A DNA stretch of 64,000 bases from contig NZ_CP135079.1 of the NCBI RefSeq assembly GCF_032121415.1, forward strand, positions 3,224,001 to 3,288,000, in the 5' to 3' direction. The notes beneath the pieces are model-generated. The model saw only the letters and a program-made list of their open reading frames with translations, was not told the origin of the DNA and searched no databases. This DNA comes from Streptomyces parvus (GTDB taxonomy: Bacteria > Actinomycetota > Actinomycetes > Streptomycetales > Streptomycetaceae). Position 1 is the stretch's first letter. Each line of letters begins with the position of its first letter. The position numbers and the translations under genes were made by a program. Below, in pieces: positions 1 to 9,382 of this stretch.

Positions 1-1518
1 CCCGAGCACATCGTGTCCGGGGCGCACTTCGACTCCTGGTGGAAGCAGAAGAGGCGCGAGGAGCCGGACGCGCTCGACTTCGAGCGCTCCATGCTCATCA
101 ACGAGAAGGCCGGGGCCGTCACCAAGGACGACTACCCGGACTCCTGGCGGCAGGGGAAGCTCAAGTTCAAGGTGACGTACCAGTTCGAGCCCGGCGCGGA
201 CGCGGACGGGGTGACCGTGCACGTGCCGCTCCAGGTGCTCAACCAGGTCACACCGGAAGGCTTCGACTGGCAGATTCCGGGGCTGCGCGAGGAGGTCGTC
301 ACCGAGCTGATCCGCTCGCTGCCGAAGCCGATCCGCCGGCACTACGTCCCCGCGCCGAACTACGCGGACAAGTTCCTGGACCGGGCGGTTCCGCTCCAGG
401 AGCCGCTGCCGCAGACCCTGGCCCGCGAGCTCCAGCGGATGGTCGGCGTCCCGGTCACGGCGGACGACTTCGACCTCTCCCGCGTTCCGGACCACCTCAA
501 GATCACGTTCCGGATCGTCGACGAGCGGCGGCGGAAGGTCGCCGAGGACAAGGACCTGGAGGCGCTGAAGCTCCAGCTGCGCCCGAAGGCCCGCCAGGCG
601 CTCTCCAAGGCCGCCGCGGCGACCGCGGGGCCCTCCGGGGAGTCCATCGAGCGCTCGGGCCTCACGGACTGGACGATCGGCACGCTGAACAAGGTCTTCG
701 AGACCCGGCGGGCGGGCCAGCCGGTGAAGGCGTACCCGGCCCTCGTCGACCAGGGCGAGACCGTCGCCGTTCGGCTCTTCGACACCGAGGCCGAGCAGCA
801 GCAGGCGATGTGGCGCGGCACCCGGCGGCTGATCATGCTGAACATCCCGGTGAACCCGGCGAAGTTCGCATCGGACCGGCTGAGCAACCAGCAGAAGCTG
901 GCGCTGTCCCGTAATCCGCACGGCTCGGTGCAGGCCCTCTTCGAGGACTGCGCGACCGCCGCGGCCGACCGGCTGATCGCCGCGCACGGCGGGCCCGCGT
1001 GGGACGAGAAGGCGTTCCGGACGCTGTACGACAAGGTGCGCGCGGACCTGGTGGACCTGACCGTCCGCACGATCGACCAGGTGCAGCAGATCCTGACCGC
1101 GTGGCAGGCCTGCGAGCGCCGGCTGAAATCGACGAACAGCCTGACGCTGGTGGCCAACGTCACGGACGTACGGGAGCAGCTGGCCCGTCTCGTACCGCCC
1201 GGTTTCGTTACGGCCACCGGGCTGCGCCGGCTGCCGGACCTCATGCGCTACCTCGTGGCGGCCGACCGGCGGCTCCAGCAGATGCCGACGGCCGTCCAGC
1301 GGGACACCACCCGGATGGAGAAGGTCCACGAGATGCAGGACGAGTACGCCTGGCTGCTCGAACAGTTCCCGCAGGGCAGGCCGGTGCCGCAGGAGGTGCT
1401 GGACGTCCGCTGGATGATCGAGGAGCTGCGGGTCAGCTACTTCGCCCACGCACTGGGCACCGCGTTCCCCGTCTCGGACAAGCGGATCGTGAAGGCGATC
1501 GACGCCCTCGCACCCTGA
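1..1518 (+). CDS. hrpA: ATP-dependent RNA helicase HrpA, C-terminal part (partial)
   Basis: The reading frame is open to the left edge, so the gene is cut and only about the last 505 residues are present. They match the DUF3418 C-terminal region of HrpA-type DEAH-box helicases: the FDSWWK motif near the edge, then YQFEPGADADGVTVHVPL, LLxxLPKPIRRHYVPAPNYA-like segments and a helical tail. The helicase core (Walker motifs, DEAH, OB fold) must lie to the left. HrpA is a large cytoplasmic 3'-5' RNA helicase linked to mRNA processing and rescue of stalled ribosomes in other bacteria. The gene stops 128 bp before tRNA-Asp. No internal stop or frameshift is visible. Confidence 0.9.
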   Translation, partial: PEHIVSGAHFDSWWKQKRREEPDALDFERSMLINEKAGAVTKDDYPDSWRQGKLKFKVTYQFEPGADADGVTVHVPLQVLNQVTPEGFDWQIPGLREEVVTELIRSLPKPIRRHYVPAPNYADKFLDRAVPLQEPLPQTLARELQRMVGVPVTADDFDLSRVPDHLKITFRIVDERRRKVAEDKDLEALKLQLRPKARQALSKAAAATAGPSGESIERSGLTDWTIGTLNKVFETRRAGQPVKAYPALVDQGETVAVRLFDTEAEQQQAMWRGTRRLIMLNIPVNPAKFASDRLSNQQKLALSRNPHGSVQALFEDCATAAADRLIAAHGGPAWDEKAFRTLYDKVRADLVDLTVRTIDQVQQILTAWQACERRLKSTNSLTLVANVTDVREQLARLVPPGFVTATGLRRLPDLMRYLVAADRRLQQMPTAVQRDTTRMEKVHEMQDEYAWLLEQFPQGRPVPQEVLDVRWMIEELRVSYFAHALGTAFPVSDKRIVKAIDALAP

Positions 1519-1646
1519 CGCGGGGCCGCAGGAGGAGGCCGGGGGGCGGGTGACCGAGTCACCACCAGGAGTGAAGTCGACCTGGACCTCCCACCTCCTG
1601 TACAGTCTGGTTTCGCAGCAAGCCGCAAGGCAAGCAGCGAAAACCT

Positions 1647-1721
1647 GGTCCTGTGGAGCAGTTTGGAGTGCTCGCCACCCTGTCAAGGTGGAGGCCGCGG
1701 GTTCAAATCCCGTCAGGACCG
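1647..1721 (+). tRNA. tRNA-Asp (GTC)
   Basis: Cloverleaf with acceptor arm GGTCCTG (1647-1653) pairing with CAGGACC (1714-1720) and discriminator G at 1721. The anticodon stem CCACC/GGTGG encloses loop CTGTCAA with anticodon GTC at 1682-1684. The T arm GCGGG-TTCAAAT-CCCGT is normal. CCA is not encoded. A strong hairpin follows directly. Confidence 0.95.
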
Positions 1722-1728
1722 CAGCAGG

Positions 1729-1761
1729 AGAAAGCCCGGATCGTTTCGATCCGGGCTTTCT
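1729..1761 (+). terminator. Terminator after tRNA-Asp
   Basis: Near-perfect inverted repeat AGAAAGCCCGGATCG / CGATCCGGGCTTTCT with a 3-nt loop starts 8 nt after the tRNA. It has no long T run, as is common in Streptomyces. Confidence 0.8.
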
Positions 1762-1874
1762 CGCGTCTTGACGTGCCCATCCGCCGCGGGTACCCCGTAG
1801 AAGCAGAGGCCGTATCCGTACCCCCGGCGCTTCTCGCGGCGGGGGACGGCCGGGCCCGCCGGGAGGTGGCTCGT

Positions 1875-2147
1875 ATGTCAGCGTCCGCAGCACGACATGA
1901 GACCCGCGCACTGCTGCGCGCCCACCTGGCGGCCGCTTCCGCCTATGGCCATCTCACCCGGCACTGCACGGTCTGCCATCGCCTCCTGCGCCTCGCCATG
2001 GAGCCCGGGGCGACCGTGGAGCCCGCAGGAGCGGCCGAGACCGCCCCGGACCCCGCCGGCGCCCCCGGCGGCCGTGAGGACGCCCCCGGCCGACCGGGCG
2101 GGGACGAGGACGAAAGACCCCCGGCAACACGACCATCGGCCGGGTGA
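1875..2147 (+). CDS. Small conserved Streptomyces protein (DUF6274-like)
   Basis: This 90-residue protein has an N-terminal helical part ending in a HCTVCHRLLRLAM motif (His and two Cys, possibly metal-binding) and a disordered tail rich in Pro, Gly and Glu. The ATG at 1875 is preceded by a good ribosome-binding site, GGGAGGTGG at 1861-1869. The frame is open further upstream into the tRNA, but that part is not coding. The sequence resembles small proteins found next to bldC in Streptomyces; the family name is from memory. The function is unknown. It is convergent with bldC. Confidence 0.7.
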   Translation: MSASAARHETRALLRAHLAAASAYGHLTRHCTVCHRLLRLAMEPGATVEPAGAAETAPDPAGAPGGREDAPGRPGGDEDERPPATRPSAG

Positions 2148-2521
2148 CTCCGCGTTCGGACAGTGGCAGGCTCGTAGTTGGCAAGCATCAGGTGATGTGA
2201 CGGTAGTCACCGAAAGAGTTTTCAGACCGGGGGGCTTTACGCCTCCCCTACAACTGGTGAATTTAATATGTGCAATTGCACGGGGGCCGTGGAGTCGCGG
2301 GGACCGTTCCGTCCGGGGCTGTCCCACCGCGTCCGGGACGCTCACCCACACTCCCGCACAGACCCGCCCACAGACCCACGAACGCCCCCGTCGGTCCCCT
2401 GAAGCCGACCGACCGCCCGGTTCTGACTCCGAGCCGGTCCGGGCGCGGGAGCGGCCGGAAGAGCCCGTTCAGGAGTTATCCGACCGGTCCGGGAGCCGGC
2501 CGGAGATGCGCCGCCCGGGCA
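2148..2521. other. Intergenic region between the DUF6274-like gene and the bldC terminator
   Basis: About 370 bp without a convincing gene. The segment 2190-2280 is distinctly lower in GC than its surroundings. I see no tRNA, riboswitch or repeat array in it. Confidence 0.4.
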
Positions 2522-2561
2522 TAAAAAGATCGCGCTGGACCCGGCGGAGTCCAGCGCGATC
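2522..2561 (-). terminator. Rho-independent terminator of bldC
   Basis: On the minus strand a 12-bp stem (GATCGCGCTGGA at 2528-2539 with TCCAGCGCGATC at 2550-2561) is followed directly by TTTTTAT. This is the most classical intrinsic terminator in the window. It ends the bldC transcript about 170 bp past the stop codon. Confidence 0.8.
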
Positions 2562-2729
2562 GGATACGACGAAACCCGTGGAACACAGGTATGACGCCCG
2601 TTGGGGCAGGCGTCCGTCGAGTGGAGCTATGGGCGGGCGGCTGGGGTTGGGGGACCTGGCAGCTGCCCGGATGTTGCGCTGTGCTGCGGTACTGCTGTGC
2701 TGCTGTTATCGCTGGTCGGCAGGGGTGTG

Positions 2730-2936
2730 TCAGGCCTCGCTGCGCTGCTGCGGAATACCCGCAAGCAGTGCGCGGACCTCTGCCTCGCGGTACCGGCGAT
2801 GTCCACCGAGCGTGCGGATGGACGTGAGCTTGCCAGCCTTGGCCCAACGGGTGACCGTCTTCGGGTCCACGCGGAACATCGTGGCAACCTCAGCCGGGGT
2901 CAGCAGCGGCTCGGCATCAGGGGTGCGAGCGGTCAT
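2730..2936 (-). CDS. bldC: BldC, MerR-like developmental regulator
   Basis: This 68-residue DNA-binding protein is a single winged-helix domain: PAEVATMFRVDPKTVTRWAK forms the helix-turn-helix and RTLGGHRRYREAEV the wing. Length and sequence agree with BldC, which binds direct repeats cooperatively and holds back entry into aerial growth and sporulation. The start is an ATG preceded by a GAGGAG-type ribosome-binding site. The gene stands alone, with a long upstream region and its own terminator. Confidence 0.95.
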   Translation of the reverse strand: MTARTPDAEPLLTPAEVATMFRVDPKTVTRWAKAGKLTSIRTLGGHRRYREAEVRALLAGIPQQRSEA

Positions 2937-3592
2937 GAGCGGCCTCCTCGGGAGAACCGAACCTTCTCGGTTCTTTCCTCTAAATTCTGCACCTTGACCC
3001 GCGTTGCCCGAAATGGCGGACGCGGGCCGAGTCGGTTATAGGACGAACGGCTTGTCCTCGGCACTACAACTACACCATCCGTCCAGCCACGTCGGCCAAA
3101 CCGATGGAATTGCCCTCCCAGGTGTTCATCAGCGACGGAAGCCGATGGACCATGCCATAGCGGACAGTCACGCCCCAGTGACGATCAGTCACAGAGCGAT
3201 CAGGAGTCGTCAGACCCCCCATAGAGCGCAATGTCGAGCATTCTGCCCTTACTTGGACAGAAGGAGCCCTCCCCGGACTCCTTGTCCTATTTTGGCATGA
3301 GGGTTAGGGATAGGCGCAAGGGCCCCGTTAGTGCTGTCCATCACGCTTGAGGCAAAGGCCCGGTTCGGGACGTAGGTCCCGGGCCCAGCGGCATACGCCC
3401 CTGCCTCACCCGCCCCATGAGACCTCACGCGTCACACGGAACGCCGGTTCACAGAACACCGGTTCACGGATCGCCCGTCGGTTCACGGTCCGTCCGCCCC
3501 GCCTCCTCCCTCCTCTGCGCGCCCCGGCCTTTCGTCCTGGATGAAGGATGCCCCGGTTCCGTCACCTTGATGCCGCTGTGGGCCTTTTCACG
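2937..3592. promoter_or_regulatory. Long upstream region of bldC, no gene seen
   Basis: About 650 bp without a plausible gene lie upstream of the leftward bldC. The bldC-proximal 60 bp contain an imperfect inverted repeat, AACCGAGAAGGTTCGGTT, close to the start codon, which could affect leader structure. The region is locally AT-richer around 2980-3000 and 3230-3310. I cannot fix a promoter by eye. Confidence 0.4.
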
Positions 3593-4438
3593 TCAATTGG
3601 TGAACTGGAGGTCCCGGACCGCCCGCCAGCGCTCCGCGAGCCGCGCGTACGCCTCCCCCGCGCCCTCACTGTCGCCGTCCCGCAGCGCGGCGAGCCCCTC
3701 CGCCACATCCGCCGCCGACCGGTCCCCGGCGAGCCGGTCCGCCGGCAGCGCGTGGACGAGCCCCCCGTAGTCCAGCTCCACCAGCGAGCGCGGATGGAAC
3801 TCCTCCAGCCAGCGCCCCACGTCCACCAGGCCCTCGGCCAGCGGCCCTTCCGGGGCGCTCTCCCGCAGCGTCCGCAGCGCCCGCGCCAGCCGGCGCCGGG
3901 CCTCGACCATCCGCGTCCGGTACCGCAGGACGGGCCCTGCCCCCTCCCCGTCCGCCGCCGCGTACTCCCGCTCCCCGTCGTGGAAGAGGACGAACCAGCG
4001 CACCGGGACCTGCCACACGGTGGTGCGGATCCACGGCCGCGCGTCCGGGTGGAGCCGCTGCCAGCGCTCGTGGTCCGCCGCCGCCTGGCCGCGCACCACC
4101 GCGGGCAGCACGGCGTCGAGCACGTTGGCCGGAAACATGCCCCCCAGCTCCTCCAGGGCCAGCCAGCCCCGCAGCCGGGTCCGCCACGGGCAGACGCACA
4201 CGACCCCGTCCAGCTCCGCCACGAACGCGTCGCCGCTCTCGTGCACGGGCACCCCGACCGGTGGCGTCGCCACCAAGTCGGCCAGCGAGCGGCGCAGTTC
4301 GTCCTGGGCCGTGGGGAGCTCCTCGCGTTGCGCGTAACGCGCCCAGTGGCTGCGCTCGGGCTCCGCGAAGGCGGCGAGCGGCTCGTAGATCCGGAGGTAG
4401 GACGTGTAAGGGACGAGCACCGAAGACACCACCGACAT
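3593..4438 (-). CDS. Conserved actinobacterial protein of unknown function
   Basis: About 281 residues. The frame can be extended upstream, but the protein most likely begins MSVVSSVLVPYTSYLRIYEP at 4438; an in-frame ATG at 4447 is the alternative. It is soluble, rich in Arg and Trp (ERSHWARY, TTVWQVPVRWFVLFHDGE, LAERWRAVRDLQF) and has no signal peptide, membrane segment or catalytic motif I can name. It is divergent from the valine dehydrogenase gene across about 175 bp. Similar proteins appear to be widespread in Streptomyces at this locus, but I give no function. Confidence 0.7.
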   Translation of the reverse strand: MSVVSSVLVPYTSYLRIYEPLAAFAEPERSHWARYAQREELPTAQDELRRSLADLVATPPVGVPVHESGDAFVAELDGVVCVCPWRTRLRGWLALEELGGMFPANVLDAVLPAVVRGQAAADHERWQRLHPDARPWIRTTVWQVPVRWFVLFHDGEREYAAADGEGAGPVLRYRTRMVEARRRLARALRTLRESAPEGPLAEGLVDVGRWLEEFHPRSLVELDYGGLVHALPADRLAGDRSAADVAEGLAALRDGDSEGAGEAYARLAERWRAVRDLQFTN

Positions 4439-4613
4439 GGAGCGCATCGTGTCACGGCCCCGCACCCCCGGGGAGTGATCCTTCGCGCAGGGGCAGATCC
4501 CCGCCGCCGGAGGACTTACGCTCTTGCCCATCGGACCGGCCGTGCCGGTCGGTCCGGGGCTCTCCCCACCCCCAGGAGGGCCTCCGCCGCTTCGTTGTTT
4601 GGGAGTCACCACA

Positions 4614-5705
4614 GTGACCGATGTGACTAGCGGGCACGTTGACGTACTGCAGACCCTGTTCCACTCGGATCAGGGGGGCCACGAGCAAGTCGTGATCTGC
4701 CAGGACCGTGCCAGCGGCCTCAAAGCCGTCATCGCCCTCCACTCCACCGCCCTGGGCCCGGCCCTCGGCGGTACCCGCTTCTACCCGTACGCCTCCGAGG
4801 CGGACGCCGTCGCCGACGCGCTGAACCTGTCGCGCGGGATGTCGTACAAGAACGCCCTCGCCGGCCTCGACCACGGCGGCGGCAAGGCCGTCATCATCGG
4901 CGACCCGGAGAAGATCAAGAGCGAGGAACTCCTCCTCGCCTACGGCCGGTTCGTCGCCTCGCTCGGCGGCCGCTACGTCACCGCCTGCGACGTCGGCACC
5001 TATGTCGCCGACATGGACGTCGTCGCCCGGGAGTGCCGCTGGACCACCGGCCGCTCCCCCGAGAACGGCGGCGCGGGCGACTCCTCGGTGCTCACCGCGT
5101 TCGGCGTCTTCCAGGGCATGCGGGCCTCCGCCCAGCACCTGTGGGGCGACCCGACGCTGCGCGGCCGCAAGGTCGGCGTCGCCGGGGTCGGCAAGGTCGG
5201 CCGCCACCTGGTCGAGCACCTGCTCTCCGACGGGGCCGAGGTCGTGATCACCGACGTCCGCGAGGAGTCGCTGCGCGCGGTCACCGACCTGCACCCCGAG
5301 GTCACCGTGGCGGCGGACACCGACGCCCTGATCCGTACCGAGGGCCTGGACATCTACGCCCCGTGCGCGCTCGGCGGCGCGCTGAACGACGACACCGTCC
5401 CCGTGCTCACCGCGAAGGTGGTGTGCGGCGCGGCCAACAACCAGCTGGCGCACCCGGGTGTGGAGAAGGACCTGGCCGACCGGTCGGTTCTCTACGCACC
5501 CGACTACGTGGTCAACGCAGGCGGCGTGATCCAGGTGGCCGACGAGCTCCACGGGTTCGACTTCGACCGGTGCAAGGCGAAGGCGACGAAGATCTTCGAC
5601 ACCACGCTGGAAATATTCGCACGTGCGAAGGCGGATGGGATTCCGCCGGCCGCGGCGGCCGACCGGATCGCCGAGCAGCGGATGGCGGAGGCGCGCTCCC
5701 GCTGA
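4614..5705 (+). CDS. vdh: Valine (branched-chain amino acid) dehydrogenase
   Basis: A 363-residue Glu/Leu/Phe/Val dehydrogenase that oxidatively deaminates valine, leucine and isoleucine with NAD, supplying 2-oxo acids for catabolism and branched acyl-CoA starters. The GTG at 4614 ([15 protein letters not shown]) gives the length usual for Streptomyces Vdh. Visible signs are the substrate-binding part GGTRFYPY with lysines near residues 79 and 91 ([14 protein letters not shown]), and the glycine-rich nucleotide loop GVAGVGKVG at 188-196. The tail segment [17 protein letters not shown] is highly typical. A hairpin follows the stop. Confidence 0.92.
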   Translation: MTDVTSGHVDVLQTLFHSDQGGHEQVVICQDRASGLKAVIALHSTALGPALGGTRFYPYASEADAVADALNLSRGMSYKNALAGLDHGGGKAVIIGDPEKIKSEELLLAYGRFVASLGGRYVTACDVGTYVADMDVVARECRWTTGRSPENGGAGDSSVLTAFGVFQGMRASAQHLWGDPTLRGRKVGVAGVGKVGRHLVEHLLSDGAEVVITDVREESLRAVTDLHPEVTVAADTDALIRTEGLDIYAPCALGGALNDDTVPVLTAKVVCGAANNQLAHPGVEKDLADRSVLYAPDYVVNAGGVIQVADELHGFDFDRCKAKATKIFDTTLEIFARAKADGIPPAAAADRIAEQRMAEARSR

Positions 5706-5721
5706 CCGCCCGACCGCCCGT

Positions 5722-5764
5722 GACCGCCGACCGGCGAGACAAGACTCACGCCGGTCGGCGGGTC
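5722..5764 (+). terminator. Terminator of vdh
   Basis: Inverted repeat GACCGCCGACCGGCG (5722-5736) / CGCCGGTCGGCGGGTC (5749-5764) with a 12-nt loop lies just after the vdh stop codon. Confidence 0.7.
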
Positions 5765-5986
5765 GTACCTCCACAAGAGGTTAAAATCGCAGTTGACCAG
5801 CGAGGACGGGGCTCCTCACTGGCCCTGTGCCGGGGACCGGGATGCGGGCGGCGTACCGTATGGCCACGGAAGCAGGTACCGTTAAAGCTCTACGGGCGCG
5901 GTCTCTCTACCGAGAGTCCGTCCTGAAACATGAACGCGTGTCAAGACTCTGGGGCCGTCGAGCCCCGTCACCGAGGGGGTCGAGCC

Positions 5987-6244
5987 ATGGGGCGCGGCCG
6001 GGCAAAGGCCAAGCAGACCAAGGTCGCCCGCCAGCTGAAGTACAGCAGCGGCGGGACGGACCTGTCGCGTCTGGCCAATGAGCTGGGCGCATCGCCTTCG
6101 AGTCAGCCACCGAACGCAGAGCCGTTCGAGGACGACGACGAGGAAGATGACCCGTACGCACAGTACGCGGATCGCTACAACCAGGACGATGACGACGATC
6201 AGGACGACCAGTCCGGTCCGTCGTCACAGCGCCGCGGCGCTTGA
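5987..6244 (+). CDS. DUF3073 family protein
   Basis: An 85-residue protein with a basic, Lys-rich N-terminus (MGRGRAKAKQTKVARQLKY) and a highly acidic C-terminal half with two runs of Asp/Glu (EDDDEEDD and DDDDDQDD). This layout is typical of the actinobacterial DUF3073 family, whose role is unknown. The ATG at 5987 is preceded by GAGGGGGT. The gene is monocistronic, convergent with purM, and followed by a strong hairpin. Confidence 0.85.
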   Translation: MGRGRAKAKQTKVARQLKYSSGGTDLSRLANELGASPSSQPPNAEPFEDDDEEDDPYAQYADRYNQDDDDDQDDQSGPSSQRRGA

Positions 6245-6261
6245 CCTCGCGCTGACACTTC

Positions 6262-6292
6262 AACCCGGTCCGGGCCTGCCCCGGGCCGGGTT
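6262..6292 (+). terminator. Terminator of the DUF3073 gene
   Basis: Inverted repeat AACCCGGTCCGGG / CCCGGGCCGGGTT with a 5-nt loop starts 18 bp after the stop codon. Confidence 0.7.
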
Positions 6293-6347
6293 CTGTGTGT
6301 CCCGGTCCGGGCTGCGCGCGGTGCGCGCCGGGGTCCGGTCCGTGCCC

Positions 6348-6376
6348 GGTGGGCCGGGCGGTCCGCCCGGCCCACC
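6348..6376 (-). terminator. Terminator of purM
   Basis: A perfect 14-bp inverted repeat, GGTGGGCCGGGCGG / CCGCCCGGCCCACC, around a single T lies 15 bp past the purM stop on the minus strand. It may act in both directions. Confidence 0.7.
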
Positions 6377-6390
6377 ACCGCACGAGGTGC

Positions 6391-7464
6391 CTAGCGTGCG
6401 TAGGCCCCGGTCAGCTCGGCGCCCGTCGCGTGGTCGCCGCGGTCGGTGATCTCACCGGCGACCCAGGAGTCGACCCCGCGGTCGGCCAGCGTCGTCAGGG
6501 CCGCGTCCACCGAGTCGGCGGGGACGATCGCGATCATGCCGACGCCCATGTTGAGCGTCTTCTCCAGCTCCAGCTGCTCCACGTTCCCGGCCTTGCCGAC
6601 CAGGTCGAAGACCGCGCCCGGCGTCCACGTGGAGCGGTCCACGGTGGCGTGCAGGCCGTCCGGGATGACCCGGGCCAGGTTGTTGGCCAGGCCGCCGCCG
6701 GTGACGTGGCTGAAGCCGTGCACCTCGGTCGTACGGGTGAGGGCCAGGCAGTCCAGGGAGTAGATCCGGGTGGGCTCCAGGAGCTCCTCCCCGAGCGTGC
6801 GACCGAACTCCTCGACCTCGCGGTCCAGGGACCATCCGGCCCGGTCGAAGACCACGTGGCGGACGAGCGAGTACCCGTTCGAGTGAAGACCGGAGGACGC
6901 CATGGCGATGACCGCGTCACCCTTGCGGATACGGTCCGGGCCGAGCAGGCGGTCGGCCTCCACCACGCCCGTACCGGCTCCGGCGACGTCGAAGTCGTCC
7001 GGGCCCAGCAGGCCCGGGTGCTCGGCCGTCTCGCCGCCGACCAGCGCGCAGCCCGCCAGGACGCAGCCTTCGGCGATGCCCTTCACGATGGCCGCGACCC
7101 GCTCGGGGTGCACCTTGCCGACGCAGATGTAGTCGGTCATGAACAGCGGCTCGGCACCGCAGACGACGAGGTCGTCCACGACCATGCCGACGAGGTCGTG
7201 GCCGATGGTGTCGTACACGCCCATCTGGCGGGCCAGGTCCACCTTGGTGCCCACACCGTCGGTGGCGGAGGCCAGCAGCGGGCGCTCGTAGCGCAGAAAC
7301 GCCGAGGCGTCGAAGAGGCCGGCGAAGCCGCCGAGTCCGCCGAGGCCGGCGACCTCGGGGCGCTGGGTCTTCTTCACCCACTCCTTCATCAGCTCGACGG
7401 CGCGGTCACCGGCTTCGATGTCGACGCCGGCCGCCGCGTAGGAAGCACCTGTTGTCTCAGACAT
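6391..7464 (-). CDS. purM: Phosphoribosylformylglycinamidine cyclo-ligase (AIR synthetase)
   Basis: A 357-residue enzyme that closes formylglycinamidine ribonucleotide to aminoimidazole ribonucleotide with ATP, step five of de novo purine synthesis. Hallmarks are the N-terminal SYAAAGVDI, the ATP-binding SATDGVGTK, the GMVVDDLVVCGAEPLFMTDY segment and the conserved ALVGGETAEHPG loop. Length is normal. It lies 60 bp downstream of purF on the same strand, so the two are probably cotranscribed as purF-purM. A perfect hairpin follows. Confidence 0.96.
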   Translation of the reverse strand: MSETTGASYAAAGVDIEAGDRAVELMKEWVKKTQRPEVAGLGGLGGFAGLFDASAFLRYERPLLASATDGVGTKVDLARQMGVYDTIGHDLVGMVVDDLVVCGAEPLFMTDYICVGKVHPERVAAIVKGIAEGCVLAGCALVGGETAEHPGLLGPDDFDVAGAGTGVVEADRLLGPDRIRKGDAVIAMASSGLHSNGYSLVRHVVFDRAGWSLDREVEEFGRTLGEELLEPTRIYSLDCLALTRTTEVHGFSHVTGGGLANNLARVIPDGLHATVDRSTWTPGAVFDLVGKAGNVEQLELEKTLNMGVGMIAIVPADSVDAALTTLADRGVDSWVAGEITDRGDHATGAELTGAYAR

Positions 7465-7524
7465 GGCCTGGGATCTTTCGTGTGGAGATACGGGGCTGGT
7501 GGGAGGGGGCGCGGCGCGTCCGGG

Positions 7525-9051
7525 TCACGGACGGCGCAGCGCGTCGGCCGCGGCGGTCGCCGCGGGGCCCGCCGCCAGCTCGGTCTCCAGCAGCTGCTTG
7601 CCGAGCAGCTCCGGGTCCGGGAGGTCCATGGGGTACTCACCGTCGAAGCAGGCGCGGCAGAGGTTCGGCTTGTCGATCGTCGTCGCCTCGATCATCGAGT
7701 CGATCGAGATGTACGCGAGCGAGTCGGCGCCCATGGAGGTGCAGATCTCGTCGACGGTCATGCCGTTGGCGATCAGCTCGGCGCGGGTGGCGAAGTCGAT
7801 CCCGAAGAAGCAGGGCCACTTCACCGGCGGCGAGGAGATCCGGATGTGGATCTCGGCGGCGCCGGCCTCGCGGAGCATCCGGACCAGGGCGCGCTGGGTG
7901 TTGCCGCGGACGATCGAGTCGTCGACGACCACCAGGCGCTTGCCCTTGATGACTTCCTTCAGCGGGTTGAGCTTGAGCCGGATGCCGAGCTGGCGGATGG
8001 TCTGCGAGGGCTGGATGAAGGTCCGGCCGACGTAGGCGTTCTTGACCAGTCCGGCGCCGAACGGGATGCCGCTGGCTTCCGCGTACCCGATCGCGGCGGG
8101 GGTGCCGGATTCCGGGGTCGCTATGACGAGATCCGCCTCGACGGGGGCCTCGGCGGCCAGTTTCCGGCCCATCTCCACGCGGGAGAGGTAGACGTTCCGC
8201 CCGGCGATGTCGGTGTCGGGGCGGGCCAGGTAGACGTACTCGAAGACACAGCCCTTGGGCTTCGCTTCCGCGAATCGGGACGTGCGCAGACCGTTCTCGT
8301 CGATGGCGATGAGCTCGCCCGGCTCGATCTCGCGTACGTAGCTGGCGCCGCAGATGTCGAGTGCGGCGGACTCCGAAGCGACCACCCAGCCGCGCTCCAG
8401 CCGGCCGAGCACCAGCGGGCGGATGCCCTGTGGGTCGCGGGCGGCGTAGAGCGTGTGCTCGTCCATGAAGACGAGCGAGAAGGCGCCCTTCACGTCGGGG
8501 AGCACCTTGGCGGCGGCTTCCTCGATGGTGAGCGGCTTGTCGTTCTCGTCGCGCTGTCCGGCGAGCAGCGCGGTCACCAGGTCGGTGTCGTTGGTCGCGG
8601 CGACCTGGGTGGCGCGGCCGTCCTTGCGCGGGAGGTCGGCGACCATCTCCGCGAGCTGGGCGGTGTTGACCAGGTTCCCGTTGTGGCCGAGGGCGATCGA
8701 GCCGTGCGCGGTGGCACGGAACGTCGGCTGCGCGTTCTCCCACACCGAGGCACCGGTGGTGGAGTAGCGGGCATGACCGACCGCGATATGGCCCTGGAGG
8801 GAACCCAGAGACGTTTCGTCGAAGACCTGCGAGACCAGTCCCATGTCCTTGAAGACCAGGATCTGGGACCCGTTGCTCACTGCGATGCCCGCGGATTCCT
8901 GTCCGCGGTGCTGCAGGGCATACAGTCCGAAATAGGTGAGCTTGGCGACCTCTTCACCCGGAGCCCAGACACCGAAGACGCCGCAAGCGTCCTGGGGGCC
9001 TTTCTCTCCGGGGAGCAGGTCGTGGTTGAGTCGTCCATCACCACGGGGCAC
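7525..9051 (-). CDS. purF: Amidophosphoribosyltransferase (glutamine PRPP amidotransferase)
   Basis: A 508-residue enzyme catalysing the first committed step of purine synthesis: PRPP and glutamine give phosphoribosylamine. The N-terminal Ntn glutaminase begins after a short propeptide (DACGVFGVWAP, nucleophile Cys23). It is followed by the YALQHRGQESAG loop, and the phosphoribosyltransferase domain carries the PRPP loop VVVDDSIVRGNT. Cysteines in the C-terminal half are consistent with the Fe-S form seen in Bacillus-type enzymes. The start is a GTG at 9051. It is the first gene of a purF-purM pair. Confidence 0.96.
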   Translation of the reverse strand: MPRGDGRLNHDLLPGEKGPQDACGVFGVWAPGEEVAKLTYFGLYALQHRGQESAGIAVSNGSQILVFKDMGLVSQVFDETSLGSLQGHIAVGHARYSTTGASVWENAQPTFRATAHGSIALGHNGNLVNTAQLAEMVADLPRKDGRATQVAATNDTDLVTALLAGQRDENDKPLTIEEAAAKVLPDVKGAFSLVFMDEHTLYAARDPQGIRPLVLGRLERGWVVASESAALDICGASYVREIEPGELIAIDENGLRTSRFAEAKPKGCVFEYVYLARPDTDIAGRNVYLSRVEMGRKLAAEAPVEADLVIATPESGTPAAIGYAEASGIPFGAGLVKNAYVGRTFIQPSQTIRQLGIRLKLNPLKEVIKGKRLVVVDDSIVRGNTQRALVRMLREAGAAEIHIRISSPPVKWPCFFGIDFATRAELIANGMTVDEICTSMGADSLAYISIDSMIEATTIDKPNLCRACFDGEYPMDLPDPELLGKQLLETELAAGPAATAAADALRRP

Positions 9052-9382
9052 GGCACCGAGTGTAGGCGAGATCGACCACTGGTCCGAATTGGGGACCGGG
9101 CGGCAAACGCGCGGTGGAGCACGGGGAACGGGCCCGCCCGCCGCCCGGGGCGGGCGATTCGCGGGACTTCGGTCGGTGACCCTGCGTGACGCCCGCCCGG
9201 AGGGTGCGGAGCGCCCGGGACGGACGCGGCGCTCACTTCCGGGCCGAACGGCTGGTTACCGACGGGTAGCCCTGCTGGGCGGCGGGCGAGTGACCGTGGC
9301 GCTCGGTGAACCCGGCCGATCTTGGTCCGGGCCGCTGGCCGAACGCTCGTTTCGTGGTGAGCCTCACACCGGGGAGCCGGGT
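9052..9382 (-). promoter_or_regulatory. purF upstream region with a candidate promoter
   Basis: About 330 bp between the lipoprotein gene stop and purF. On the minus strand a TACACT -10-like hexamer at 9064-9059 lies 7 nt before the purF GTG, with TCGGAC (weak -35) 17 nt upstream. If used, transcription would begin at or next to the start codon, giving a leaderless or nearly leaderless mRNA. No purine riboswitch fold is apparent in the remaining 300 bp. Confidence 0.3.

Noticed and set aside
4452..5774. Long leftward frame opposite vdh
   Set aside because: Antisense shadow; vdh on the other strand has full family motifs.
6295..9189. Long open frame (964 codons) on the plus strand
   Set aside because: It is the antisense shadow of purM and purF, produced by GC-rich third codon positions.
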